Source: Lepisosteus oculatus (taxonomy: Eukaryota > Chordata > Actinopteri > Semionotiformes > Lepisosteidae). From it: 64,000 nt of DNA. Location: the NCBI RefSeq assembly GCF_040954835.1, contig NC_090706.1:29211148-29275147 (forward strand), given 5' to 3'. Under the pieces are notes generated by a model that was given only the letters and a program-made list of their open reading frames with translations, was not told where the DNA came from and made no database searches. Below, piece by piece: positions 1 to 10,685 of the stretch; position 1 is the stretch's first letter; each line of letters begins with the position of its first letter. The position numbers and the translations under genes were made by a program.

Positions 1-139
1 CTCATTCTCCCTGTGTGCGACTTCAGGGTTTGAAGTGAAAAACACAACTGGATCTTCCAAATCCAGTGGGTATAAGTCAAATAATTAGGTAAATAAAATA
101 TAAAATAAATTACAGAACAATTACATTTGGCCAGAAATA

Positions 140-205
140 TTACTCGGTGATTAGCCCTGCTGCCTTGCAACGCTGGGCCCCTGGGTTGAACTCCTTGGGC
201 TCATC
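140..205 (+). repeat. V-SINE-like 5' head fragment
   Basis: This is a tRNA-derived head with an A-box-like stretch (gtgattagccctgctg) and a B-box-like stretch (gggttgaactcc), matching the start of the longer copies at 13518 and 38120. The V-SINE core and tail are missing. Confidence 0.5.
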
Positions 206-309
206 CAACATTATTCTTGCAACTTTCATATCTTCTCATTATTAGCCTCCAGGACGGCGTGCCCTGTTAGACCACAGGAAAAGCTACCAGAACACATGGA
301 GGCAAGAGA

Positions 310-480
310 AGCCTATTAGGTTGCTAATCCCTGAGTGATCCCAGGTATCGGCTTCAAGCACAGCTCGTTGCACATTCCCACCACCCATTGTGTAAAGAAG
401 AGCTTCCTGTTCTCAGCGTTAAATGCTCTTCCCTGTAGATTCCACTGGTGTCCTCTGGTTTGAATTTCACTGTTGATTCT
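310..480 (-). mobile_element. CR1-like LINE 3' end fragment
   Basis: On the minus strand this matches the 3' part of the CR1-like fragments at 56159 and 44785: the codons corresponding to an FFTQRV..WN-type motif (around 366-400) and the following 3' UTR. It is heavily decayed and has no open frame. Confidence 0.5.
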
Positions 481-1560
481 GAAGACCATCGAGCGTGTCA
501 GTATCTTTCCGTGACTTTATCTCTGCAGATGTTTACCCTCTGCTGTTCTCGGGGTGACTTCTGTCATAGGGAGCCCTCTTCATGTGAGCACTACGATGTC
601 ACAAGGGCAATACCTGTCACATTGCGCCAAGTCCAACACAATATCTGTGGGTCCATGAAATTCTCAGCCCCCACCTAACAGTGGGGACAGTCAAACAACC
701 CCAAAAGGCCTGTAGGAGTGAAGCATGCGTGTTCACCCCATCTCGCCTTGAACCTCGACAAGCCCAGGGCTCAAAAACGAAAGGCTCAAGCGAAGCAGCA
801 TGGAGTGGACTGTTTACCTGTCAGGGTGAGATCAGATTTTGACCTTCTTCTGAACTTTTGTTTACAGTTTTGTTCAAAACTCAAGAATTTTTACAATAAC
901 ATCATGATTTTTGCCTGCATTAAGCAAATAAAAAGTTTTAAAAAAAAAGAGTTGAAAAGTGAAAATTGGGGATTATTTACAAGGAAAAGGGGTCAGAGCG
1001 AGATGTCAGGACGTCAGAGGTTAAAATATTTCTCCCAGTCTGCCTCAGCGCCTCAGTGCAGTCTGGCTGTGCTGGACACAGTGGAATTACACCATCACTG
1101 ATTTGTGTCCTGTACAGCAGCATGTTTTTTTCAACCAGTAGGGGAGATTTGAAACCCAGTACCTCTGTGAAAATACTGCCGAGAATGTACTATAAGCGCG
1201 CTGCGTGCCTGGTGTTGCACGGCGAAGAGTCATGCCTCTGGAATCCATTGATTCGGTCTGAATGGATCACTGAGCCGCACACAGATTGAGTTTCTCTGGA
1301 CTTTCCCCTGCAGCTCCGTCCAGGCTCTGAGTCACAGCCCAGGCCCCCACAGCCAAGTCCCACAACCTGACAGAACCGGTTTGAATGTCAGGAAGCCTGG
1401 CGCAGCGGGGGGGTGGGGGTGGGGGCTGTGCATCCCTGCGCCTGCTGTACGTGCCGTTGCTGTTGAATGCCCTCCCCAGCCCCCTCCTCGGCCTCCCCAA
1501 CCCCACGCAGCTCCCAGCGCTGAGATAAAGCCCAGAGGCACACCCCCTGCACGGGCATCC
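481..1560. other. No recognised gene or repeat
   Basis: Mixed-composition sequence with short chance ORFs only. Positions 1400-1560 are C/G-rich with homopolymer runs that open frames on both strands. Nothing here resembles a known protein. Confidence 0.6.
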
Positions 1561-1570
1561 TGATTCACCA

Positions 1571-1632
1571 CAGCTGACCAAGCGCAATGGAATTCTTCCG
1601 AGAGGCTGCTATTTATAGCCAGATATAAATAG
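1571..1632. promoter_or_regulatory. Candidate MEF2/E-box cluster
   Basis: Contains an E-box CAGCTG (1571-1576), a perfect MEF2 consensus CTATTTATAG (1609-1618) and a second MEF2-like ATATAAATAG (1623-1632). Sites of this type cluster in muscle and activity-regulated enhancers. Enhancer function is inferred from motif clustering alone. Confidence 0.35.
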
Positions 1633-2099
1633 CACCAGTAATCACTAGTTTACTCACACTGCTCAGACCTGCTAAACCCTGGGCGGCCTCTCTCCCAGCT
1701 TCACAACTTGCTAATTGTTCTACAGATGAACGCAAGACAGAAGCATCTGTCAAGTCCAATGATCCCCGTCTCCTACTTCCCCCACCCCCCCTCCTCTTCA
1801 GCCTGTGCATGTCTGAAACTCCCGAGCAACTCCAGGCAAAACGTCCGGGAAGGGCAGTCGCGTTCCTGCTCGAGATTTCACTTGCACAGTGCAGGGTAGG
1901 AACTCGATGAACGTCCTGAGCCCATCGCTTCCTGCGGGCCTCGCTGGGAGTCATGGAGTCCTGCGGGTAGATCATCTGCTCAGCCACTCCGGTGAAAAGC
2001 TACAGCAGTCCACTCAGTTTCCATTTTCCTTCTGCATAGCCCTTGAGCTCAGCCTCCCTGGGCTGCAGTCTAAGGTGTGACGTTCCACAGTGTTTTCTC

Positions 2100-2435
2100 A
2101 GCTTTCAATTGATTGTCCATGTTTGTATCACAGAGTAACCTTACTGTATATTGCTGTTATATCCCACACGTTTACCCTGATCTCACTGGGCTTTACTGCA
2201 CTGTCCTATATTTGTACCATGTCCTTCCTATGCTGTATTACACTTTACTGCATTTTTACCCTAATCTCACCGTGCTGTATGCCACTGTACTGTTTTAACC
2301 CTGATCTCGCTGTGCTCTATGAGACTGTACTGTGTTTTTTCCCTGATCTCACTGTGCTGTATGACACTGTATTGTGTTTTTACTCTGATCTCACCTGCTT
2401 TACTGCACTTTTACCCTGATCTCACCGATTGTTTT
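2100..2435 (+). repeat. Degenerate ~40-45 bp tandem repeat
   Basis: About seven imperfect units built around 'taccctgatctcac.gtgctgta...actgt'. Unit length varies and copies are diverged, so this is an old minisatellite. The ORFs crossing it are by-products. Confidence 0.65.
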
Positions 2436-2760
2436 TCGTAGAAACTCCTCAGTAGCACTCTTACGCTGGGCTTGGAGAACGCTTTGTGCCGACATTCTAA
2501 TGAAATACATGACTTTGAAAATAATATAATTATGACATTTAAGAGATGTTCAATTAGAGTTAATTAGGAGAGCGAAATGAATCGCATGTAGAAGCGAGTG
2601 TCGGAGTTATTTATTCTCCCAGGAGGACACAGCAGCAACAGCCTGGGTTTTAAACAACTAAAACAACTGCAGCTTTATTTGCACCTGCTGTCCCAGGTAC
2701 CCCTGCTCCACTGGAAGCAGTCCTGGTCACTGAGCTATCGCATACATTTTTGTCAAGAAC

Positions 2761-2884
2761 AAGGAACAAGCAAAGGTTTATTCCAGGCTGAAAAAAGACA
2801 GAAGAGGCTGACCCAAAGAAGGCTCCACACCTGAAACGTTGTTTCTTTTCTTTTCAGCCTGGAATAAACCTTTACTTGTTCCTT
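2761..2884. repeat. Foldback (inverted repeat) element
   Basis: Two 34-nt arms, 2761-2794 and 2851-2884, are reverse complements with one mismatch (33/34), separated by a 56-nt spacer. It resembles a miniature foldback element or the hairpin tail of a dispersed repeat. No transposase is present. Confidence 0.7.
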
Positions 2885-2949
2885 TGCAGCCTACGCATGC
2901 TGACGCTGCTACCTACCTGAACTACATTATGTCAAGTCATGTCATTTCC

Positions 2950-3085
2950 CAAAGCGCTTTATACCATACGGTGTCGCGGGAAGCTGGAGCCTACCCGGCA
3001 AGCAACGAGCACAAGGCAGGGTACACCCTGGAAGGGACACCAGTCCATCACAGGGCACGTGCAAGCCAATCACACATGGGGACAA
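2950..3085 (-). repeat. V-SINE-like tail fragment
   Basis: On the minus strand it carries the V-SINE tail words 'ggactggtgtcccttccagggtg' in diverged form and 'ccctgccttgtgc', as in the fuller copy at 13518. It abuts the 5S-SINE copy that follows. Confidence 0.5.
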
Positions 3086-3450
3086 TTTGGTGGCCATGGT
3101 AAAGGCTGAGGGGGGAAATTTGGCCCAGACACCGGGATAACTCCCTGCTCTTATCAAGAAATGCCCAGGGATCTTTAATGACCACTGAGAGTCAGGAGCT
3201 TGGTTTAACGTCTCATCCGAAAGACAGCGCCCACTACAGTATAGTGTCCCTGCCACTATCCGGGGCATTAGGACCCACACAGACTGCAGGGTGGGCGCCC
3301 CCCACTGGTCCCACTAAAACCACTTCCAGCAGCAACCTTAGCTTCCCAGGAGTTTTTCCATCCAGGTACTGACCAGGCTCACAGCTGCTGGGCTTCAGTG
3401 GGTAGCCAGTTGAGAGCTGCAGGGTGATATGGCTGCTGGCCTGAACTACA
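3086..3450 (-). repeat. 5S-rRNA-derived SINE (minus strand)
   Basis: Read on the minus strand, the right end (about 3345-3445) resembles the 3' half of 5S rRNA, including a diverged form of the GAAGCTAAGCAGGG block and CCTGGTCAGTACCTGGATGG, the region of the internal 5S promoter. The body matches the copies at 5585 and 17945. These features place it in the 5S-headed SINE class; the exact family is unassigned. Confidence 0.65.
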
Positions 3451-5584
3451 TGATTGTCATGATCATTTCAAATTAATATGTGCCAAACAGATGCCTTGTC
3501 TCCCTGCTTTGACTGCGGGACGGAGATTCATCCAGTCCTCATTCGGAACATCGAAGATCAAGACCGGAAGACATCAGGACCCTGGTTAGTTGTTCTTCGG
3601 GAAACGTTCATGGAGGTCGCAAGGAGAAGGGGAATGAAATGTTCGACTCCAGGGAGCAGGAGTTCAATCTTCTGTCAGGACCTATTTGGCTCTGTGAAAG
3701 GTGGAGGACAGCAGCGTTTCGGTCTCTGACTTTGATTTTGGGAGTTCGTCATTTGTGTCATTTACCTGAGACCAGTCGCCACCACCTGAGTCCAAGGAGA
3801 ACAGCTCACAGGTTGCAGGACACGGGTCACAGGTCACAGGTCAAAGGTCGCAATAGAATATGACTAGGTCTCTGGTAGTTCTCAGTCCACTTCCACTCTC
3901 CCACACTTTTGAGCAGAAGAGACAAGCTAGCGCACACTGCAATCAAGCAGTGAAGGTCAATTAAGACTTCACATAGGGAACTAGCCCAGGCTGGAATGAA
4001 TCCCAGCAGGTGTGTGGGAACCCCCAGGTTGGGATTGGGCATTTGATTTCCTTTCCTTTAGGAAGGAAGGGTGAGTGGGGGTGAGCCATGCTCCGGGCTG
4101 CAGGAGTCTCAGACCGGTGCTGTCAGACCCGGCTCCCGCGGGCCTGCTGTCTCCTGGCTTGTGGGCCAGCCTGCCTCGTCCCTTCAACACTCAGCCTCCT
4201 TCTCCCCTCACTCAGACACGTCCAGCCTTGAGCACTCCAAACACTCAGCTCATTAAAGGCAGTTAGCTATAAATCACCTCAGCGCCTGGATAGAAGCAGC
4301 GCGATTAGGCGGGTAATTAGAGCGGTTATATACACTAACTCATAACGCGGTTGGAACAAAAGCCAGAAGCTCCGGCTTTAAATAATTCTATAAATTCAGA
4401 CAGAAGTGGCTGGATAAAGACAGCAGGATCGTCCGCGCGAGGCGCAGCGCCAGACGGGAGCCGGGTCTGAGGGCCGCGTGCTGCTCGACTCTCTTCAGGT
4501 CCGCCGAGGGAGGGGGGGGCGGGGCGAGGCGCGCGCGCGAGCAGGACCCGCGGCCGGTTCTCCGGCACCGCGAGCCGCCGCGGAAAGCCCCTGTCGCGGT
4601 CCAGTGGCGACGTCACGGCGAGTACCGCCCGTCAGCGCTGAGCACGCAGGCTTGTGCAATACCCTCCCCCAGCTCCATTAAACACATTAACTCAGCTCCA
4701 GCACAGGGTTCAGAGCATTGCCAACACACTTAGACATTTTAATGCGCTGTTATTGCACTCAGTACTTTTCTTTATTGCCGAATTATTTTATTAGTATTGT
4801 GTTTTTTTTTTTTATTTTACTGAATTTCATTTCCTCCTTCTGCTCCTGGCTGTGAAGAGAGTTCTTAGCTTTTGTCTGGACACGTCTGTCTCACTATCCA
4901 CTGCGACAGCAACAAAAAAAAGAGGGAATATCGGTTCAGTTTACTTCCCCGTGTCACATCTCTGATATCTCAGAGCTCGGGGTCAGCTTTGAAAAGGCGT
5001 TTGACATCTGCCCTGGTTTTTCCACAGGAATCATTAATCGTCTTTAAAACAGAGTTTCGCCGGGCCGACTCGGGGGCAGGTCATTTCGAGTAATTGGACT
5101 AAATGAACGGTGCTGGGGCTAAATGAAAACCTGCACCCAGGCACCGGGAGCAGGCTCGGTGCTTGTCCGCTTAATCTTCTTCCGTTAATAAAAGGCACAC
5201 ATCACGAAGCACGTCCGGACCTCAAAGACTCTGAGGTTAGTGAGCCGGGGTCAGTTATCGTCACTCCTGCGCGTTTTAGCGCGCAAGGCCGCGCTTATGA
5301 CGTCACCCAGGCCTGTGCGTGGTGCGCGCTCCCCGCGCTGTTCGCGAGCCCACTAAGCACGAGGCGGAAAGTGGACGGCGCCGGGTTTGAGGCGCGCGAC
5401 CCTCCTTTCCGGAACGTGAGGCCGGAACGAGCTGTGCGGCTGAAACCTTCCGGGACGCGATCCGAGTGAATCCGAGTCTCCGAGTACCCGAATCCCCCGT
5501 TCTAGGTGAAATGTGAAAGGCCGGCAATTAAAATCAACATCATAATTATAAATAATAATTCCTTAATGGAATCAAAGCGTTTAA
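3451..5584. other. Low-repeat stretch with two CpG-rich patches
   Basis: No gene recognised. Positions 4200-4400 are AT-rich with TAAT-type homeodomain cores, and 4430-4625 and 5260-5470 are CpG-rich. The combination could mark a conserved regulatory element, but no promoter-plus-exon structure is visible. Confidence 0.5.
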
Positions 5585-5990
5585 CAGGTAATAGGACTCC
5601 CCTCCAGCGCCACCTGGATGATGCGACGGCAGCCATAGTGCACCAGTACTCTCACCACACACCAGCTCTCACACCAGGAGAACAGAGTGATAAAGCCAGT
5701 TCAGAGATGGGGATTATTAGGAGGCCATGACTGGTAAAGGCCAGGGGGAAATTTGGCCAGGACACTGGGGTAACACCCCTGCTCCTTTTGAGAAACGACG
5801 AAGGACTGTGCCTTTTTACAGTATAGTGTCCCCGTCACTATACTGGGGCATTAGGACTCACACAGACTGCAGGGTGAGCGCCCCCTACTGGTCTCACTAA
5901 CACCTCTTCCAGCAGCAGCCTCAGCTTCCCCAGGCGATCTGGTGGGCTTCAGTGGGCTGCCAGGGCAAGCTGCAGGGGGACAGAGCTGCT
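5585..5990 (-). repeat. 5S-derived SINE, nearly full body
   Basis: Same family as 3086-3450 and in the same orientation. It has the 'gatgatgcgacggcagccatagtg' tail-side block and the 'gggcattaggactcacacagac' body block. The 5S-like head at the right end is eroded (about 5930-5985). Confidence 0.65.
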
Positions 5991-6534
5991 AACTAGAATT
6001 CCACAAGGCGGCCTGACGGACTCTTTTCTTCGCTGAAGACGTGCTTCTTAAATGATGTCATTACCAAGGAGAGGTTTCTCCCCTCCTGTGTCATCTGCCC
6101 ACCCCCCACAGTGCCCACGCCGCGGTCTGCCGCCAACTCGCTAATTCAGGGGGAGGGGGGCGATTTCACCCCAGACCTGCCCCAGCCACGGGGCGAGGGA
6201 GGTGGGGGGGGGCAAATTAAAATATTTATGACTCCTGATTGTCAGCAATCATCTCCTGTCAGTCTCTGCCAGGCTCAGGGGCTGCCAGCTCCCTGGCACG
6301 TCTGCCAGCGCTGTCTGGGAGAATCAGCCTCACAGTGGGCAGGCGGACTGGCACAGCTAGAACTAGGTCACTGGTGGGGATGAAGACGGGGATGATGAAG
6401 AGCTGCATAGCACACACCCTTGTCTGACTTGCTGTATAAACAGTACAAAGAATAAGTGGGTAGGTACAACCATAAACATATGGAATATATACTGACACTG
6501 CTTCACCAGCTGAATTAAAGGGTGACTTTAGGGA
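5991..6534. other. Non-repetitive stretch
   Basis: No gene recognised. Positions 6105-6270 combine G-rich runs with an AT-rich block and a GGCGTGGGCA-type EGR-like site on the minus strand (about 6112-6121). This could be a conserved non-coding element, but I cannot test that. Confidence 0.45.
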
Positions 6535-6780
6535 GGATAGATTGTACAAGACCAGAGTGGGGTTCAGTCCTCCTGCAGCCCCACGACACACAGATCAGGG
6601 GAGGAGAGAGACACTGTACAAGACCAGAGTGGGGTTCAGTCCTCCTGCAGCCCCATGACACACAGATCAGGGGAGCAGAGAGAAACTGTACAAGACCAGA
6701 GTGGGGTTCAGTCCTCCTGCAGCCCCACGACACACAGATCAGGGGAGGAGAGAGAAACTGTACGAGACCAGACTGGGGTT
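6535..6780 (+). repeat. 72-bp tandem repeat, about 3.5 units
   Basis: The word tgtacaag (tgtacgag in the last unit) recurs at 6543, 6615, 6687 and 6759, an exact 72-bp period. Because 72 is a multiple of three, frames stay open on both strands; this is not a gene. The same monomer occurs inside repeats near 23483 and 53200. Confidence 0.9.
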
Positions 6781-7010
6781 CAGACAGGACACTGGGGTGA
6801 CAGCCCCACTCTTACTAGCAGGCCTGGGATCTGACCAAGCAGTCAAGACCTCGGTTTAATGTCTCATCTGAAGGACAGCACCTCCTACAGCTCAGTGTGC
6901 TCTGACTTTGAATTCTCTCTCAGTTTCTCTCAAGAGGAGGGAAGAGCACCCCCTACTGGTCCACCAGCACCACTTACAGCAGCAGCCTGGTCTTCCTCAG
7001 AAGTGCTGTC
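6781..7010 (-). repeat. 5S-derived SINE fragment
   Basis: It shares the 'cctgggatct', 'acctcggtttaatgtctcatctgaaggacagcacc' and 'gagcaccccctactggtcc' blocks with the SINE bodies at 3086 and 5585. It directly follows the 72-bp array. Confidence 0.6.
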
Positions 7011-7859
7011 CAGCCCCAGCCCTGCGGAGCTCCTGAGACCCGACCAGCTCAGACCACAAGGTGGTCAAACCGTCAGAAACTTTGCCGCTGGAGGTGCAGA
7101 AAGACAGCAACCAGCTGAGAGGCGACAGGTCGGTCTCTCTCAAGCGCCGGGAGACGGTCACTGTCTGAGTGAGCCTTCCTCTGCTGTGGCTAGGGCTTAT
7201 TATCCCGACCTCTACATGTGCAATAACACATGCTGGATGCAACATTTAAAAACCAGCAATAACTGCAAAGGGCTGGACTGTTCTGGGCATTTTCCATTCC
7301 TTAATGACCTGTCTCTCTCTCTCTCACACACACACACTCTGTCTGTATCGACGTGTTAGATTAAACTCTTAAGTGTGCTGTGCTGCGCCGGTTGTTCATT
7401 TGAGTGTGTGTGTGTTTTTTAAAGGAGCACGCTCAGGCCGTTGGATTTCTAATCGTGGTAACGATACTGTACACGCCGATATTCTACCTCATTATTTCCG
7501 CGCCGCCATCAGATGTGGGGCCGCGGTGTCACCCCCTTGACCTCTCGTCCTCCCTGGGCGACGGAACTGGTGATTATCCGTAACTCAGTCTGCCCTCCGT
7601 GAAATCAGCGCTCCCCGGCTCTCCCGCAGTCTGGCGGACAGCTCGGGTGCCTTGCCCTTTTCACAGAGAGCGTCTTTCGCCTTTTCCCCCCCCTCGACCG
7701 TCATTATTTTCGTTATATTTTCGGGCAGAAATAAATCAATAAAACTCCGAGACAGATTCAGTCGTGCCCTCAAGCTGCGGTCTGAGCGCTTCGGAGGCCG
7801 AGCGAAAAGGCGCGAATTCACCGGCCGCCGCCCCGGAGCCGCTGACACCTCTCGCTTGA
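7011..7859. other. Non-repetitive stretch leading into a CpG-rich region
   Basis: No coding exon recognised. A short CT/CA microsatellite lies at 7313-7340. From about 7490 the sequence becomes CpG-rich and merges with the promoter-like segment that follows. Confidence 0.5.
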
Positions 7860-8185
7860 CCGTCGCTAACCGTCGCCATTAGCAGCCTCCGTTTGGCTCA
7901 CCCCATTGGCTGAAACAGCCGGCAGCGCGGCTGATCGAAACGGAAGTAGGTTCAGCTGATCGGGCTGGTGTCGGGATTCGCGGCCCTGCCCGTGAAGGCG
8001 CTGCGCTGCCGCGGGTACAGGTGCCTCACGGAGACCGGGCCCGGATCTCCAGCCGGCTCCCGGAGCTCTGCGGTGCGCGAAGAGACAAAAACAGGCCTTG
8101 ACACAAAACGACCGACTTGTAACGGCGATATACCAGCGGTTACCAAGGCCTCTTGCACAGCCGTGCATTTCCGACCGGCTGAGAG
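7860..8185 (+). promoter_or_regulatory. CpG-rich promoter-like segment and 5' leader
   Basis: Contains a YY1-like CGCCATTAG (from 7874), an inverted CCAAT box ATTGG (7905-7909) and a strong ETS/GABPA-type site CGGAAGT (7941-7947) in CpG-dense DNA, a typical combination for a TATA-less housekeeping promoter. No ATG occurs on the plus strand between the ETS site and position 8186, which makes 8186 the natural first start codon of a transcript beginning here. Confidence 0.5.
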
Positions 8186-8299
8186 ATGAACGCAGAGGGT
8201 GTAGCGCTCATTACTGCTGTCTTGATTACGTTCGTTGCGTTATTAGCTATGTACTGTAAGAAGGACCAGGATAAAGAACAGGCAAAAGGCTGCCTGTAA
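8186..8299 (+). CDS. Putative 37-residue single-pass membrane microprotein, or first coding exon
   Basis: I do not recognise this protein. The ORF starts at the first ATG downstream of a CCAAT/ETS, CpG-rich promoter-like segment, with a purine (G) at -3. It encodes 37 residues: a short polar start (MNAEG), one hydrophobic segment at about residues 6-24 (VALITAVLITFVALLAMYC) and a charged tail rich in Lys, Asp, Glu and Gln, ending GCL. That is the layout of a type III or signal-anchor membrane protein. The stop codon (8297-8299) overlaps a good splice-donor match, GTAAGA at 8296-8301, so this may instead be exon 1 of a longer gene ending at 8295; no second exon was found. A monoexonic transcript could end near an ATTAAA at 8557. 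Coding status is inferred from context and composition, not homology. Confidence 0.4.
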   Translation: MNAEGVALITAVLITFVALLAMYCKKDQDKEQAKGCL

Positions 8300-8635
8300 G
8301 ATCCAGAAAGTACCTCTGGTAAAGGGAAGTGGAATATGACCATCATGCGGCTGGTCAGTGGGGTAGCAGCCCAGCCTGTGTGTGGAAATCCGGACTGCTC
8401 TCCACACAAGGAGGGGGGTCTGTTCTGAAGTTCTGCTTTTGCGTCTTCTGTGAAATCCCCCAATCTGTGAAATCTTCACTTTCATAAATTACAAAACTGT
8501 TTACATATGAAATTTCATAAGGCAGGTTTTTTCTGGACCCATTTTTACCGAACTGAATTAAAAAAAAAAACAGTTTCACCCACTATTGCGGTTTCAATAT
8601 TTTTAAGCTCTAGAGCAACGCTAGCAATAGAAAGA
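8300..8635. other. No recognised feature
   Basis: AT-richer sequence after the putative microprotein or exon. It contains an ATTAAA (8557-8562) running into a genomic A-run, which could act as a weak poly(A) signal. No second exon is recognised. Confidence 0.5.
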
Positions 8636-8745
8636 GCACACAGATGACCAGTGCACACAGGTGACCAATTCACACAGCTGACCAGTGCACACAGCCGGCC
8701 AGCACACACAGCTGACCAGTGCACACAAATGGCCAGGACACACAT
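8636..8745 (+). repeat. ~18-bp tandem repeat
   Basis: About six units of the 'cacacagctgaccagtg' type, each carrying a CAGCTGACC-like core with substitutions. Confidence 0.75.
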
Positions 8746-9899
8746 CTGACGAGGGCACCTGGTCCCACAGTCTGTGTGGAAGCAGGCAGTGAAGAGTTAA
8801 TATCGGTGACTGGTATTTCAGCACTTCAGCTAATGAAATGCAGAACTGAATTGGTTTTATCGCAGTAGAAAGAATCATGAAAAAGAGCACGCTTGTACCT
8901 GTCAAAGTGAATTGGCCTCTCTTCATATAAAATCTTATTCTGAGACGAAGCTTGTCAGAATTTATAGAATGTGATTTTTTAAGGAAGGGGGAGGGGAGAA
9001 TGAGAGTTTCTTTACCATTTTGAAAAATATTAGGAAGCCAGTTTCCAGATGGTAGCTTTTTAGAAATGTATCGTTCCGTGCTCTAAGATTATAATCGCAG
9101 GTCGGTTGATGCTATACACGCGGAAGCCCGGCAGTAGCGCCGAATTCCGCCCTCTGGATTGAGGAGTTATTCCCAGGTGTTGAAGTAACACTGTTACTGA
9201 TGGCCGAGCCTGTATGTGACACGGTTCTTTTCCCGAAGTGACGTGGGGAGAAACGTCACTTTGGAATTTGTGCAGGGAGAGAGCGCGGTTCCGAAATGCT
9301 CCACGCGACAGGGTGAAATCAGGCCCCAGTGTGATGTTTTTCAGGATGGTGTAGCGCAGCAACATAAAAGCGGATTTTAAGGGCAGAAAATTAGACAGTT
9401 TTATTAGCTTGACTGTATCTGTATAAAACTGAGTATAATCAGGTCTAGACAACAGGATGTCCAAGTCGAAAAATTTGAAAATGTTTTTCCTCTGCGGAGT
9501 AATTGGAGTCATCAGACCGTATATATTTGCATCTTCGTCTGTTTTATTGGAAACAGACATTGCAGTTCCCACCCCACAGAGTAAACAGCGCGCCCTGTCA
9601 CCGGGCAGGCGCTCCGAGCTCGTTCGGCGACGTCGAGAAGAATAAGCCCCGCGATCATTTCGCCCTGAGATTTGTCTGCTGCGTCATCATCTCCAGGTCT
9701 CAGCGACGGCCGGAGTAAGACACAGACAAAAACTCGCACGGGCCCCGACATGCACACGGGCTGGTTTCCTTTCTTTCTGACTGCAAAAATCCTGGTGTCT
9801 AGAAAAGCATTCCCTCAGCCGCCTCAACTGGGATCGTACAGTTTAAGAAAAAAATCTGATGGGTGTGGGGGTAACATACTACGTGAATGAGATGAATGA
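8746..9899. other. No recognised gene
   Basis: Non-repetitive, moderately AT-rich sequence. A 170-codon frame on the minus strand (9060-9572) has no recognisable domain and no splice or promoter context, so I treat it as a chance ORF. Confidence 0.5.
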
Positions 9900-10133
9900 A
9901 GTTCATCAGACTTGTATTCCATTGAGATCAAGGTCACAGAGTTCAACGCAGCAGGCGGGGGGCACAAGGGGGCAGCACGCCCTGGGCAGGACCCCAGTCT
10001 GCCCCCGTCACCAGGAAACCGTGTCCTCTGACGGATGTAGGAACCCACAGCACCAGGAGAAACCCCACCTGGACTCCGGCACAACATGCAAACTCCACCC
10101 AGAAGGTCCCCCCAGCCCAGCATTGGCCCCAGG
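9900..10133 (-). repeat. V-SINE-like element, first part (split by an LTR)
   Basis: Minus-strand V-SINE core words such as 'aacatgcaaactccacccag' and 'aggaacccacagcaccaggag' are present. The element is interrupted by the LTR at 10134-10602 and resumes at 10603. Confidence 0.6.
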
Positions 10134-10602
10134 TGTTACGAGTTCGGTAATAGGGACCGAACCAGTGAGTGAACCCACTTGCAGGAGCGAACAAAGCCAA
10201 GTCGTAAACCGAAAGTAAACCGTAATCGTAGGAACGAGCCGAGAGTCCAGGGGGAGCAAGATATCCGAAAGGGAACGTGTACCGAAGCCGAAGTGTGATC
10301 CGAAGTCGTAGTCCGTAGAGCAATCCGAGAATCCAGAGGTAGCCAGTTATCCAAGACAGAGCGAAAGTACCAATCCAAGCCGAGATCCGAAAAGCCGAAG
10401 TCCAAAGGGAAAAACCGTAAGCCGAAATCCAAGACAAACACAGAGTAGAAGAAGCGCAACCAGGAAGCTCGAAAGGGAAAACCAATACTGAGCAACGAGG
10501 TAGGGAAGGACAGGTGTTTAAGTAGGATGAGACGGGGGTGTGGTGGTGAATGGGAAAACTGATAGGTGAACTGATGGATGCCGAGAGGCAGGCATCGTAA
10601 CA
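10134..10602 (-). mobile_element. Solo LTR (469 bp) with 5-bp target duplication
   Basis: The ends are an 8-bp perfect inverted repeat, TGTTACGA...TCGTAACA. The 5 bp on each side are identical, CCAGG at 10129-10133 and 10603-10607, the expected target-site duplication. The interior, read on the minus strand, is rich in short TCGG/TTCGG words and has no coding capacity. Size, TG...CA ends and the 5-bp duplication fit a solo LTR, probably gypsy-like by general appearance. Orientation is a guess from similarity in texture to the LTR at 46608. Confidence 0.8.
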
Positions 10603-10685
10603 CCAGGACCCAGGAGTGCAAAGTGCCAAAGCAGCATGCTGCCCCTTCATGGACTCGTCTTCTCACTAAGTGCAGTGCAGGAGCT
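10603..10685 (-). repeat. V-SINE-like element, second part
   Basis: Continues the minus-strand V-SINE after the LTR, with head-region words around 'aaagcagcatgctgcc' that match tRNA-head sequence in other copies. Confidence 0.5.

Noticed and set aside
3345..3445. Possible 5S rRNA gene on the minus strand
   Set aside because: Only a diverged 3' half of 5S is present and it is joined to a SINE body, so it is a SINE head and not a gene.
9060..9572. 170-codon ORF on the minus strand
   Set aside because: Not repetitive, but no recognisable domain, no promoter and no splice sites. A chance ORF of this size is expected in 64 kb. Homology search would decide.
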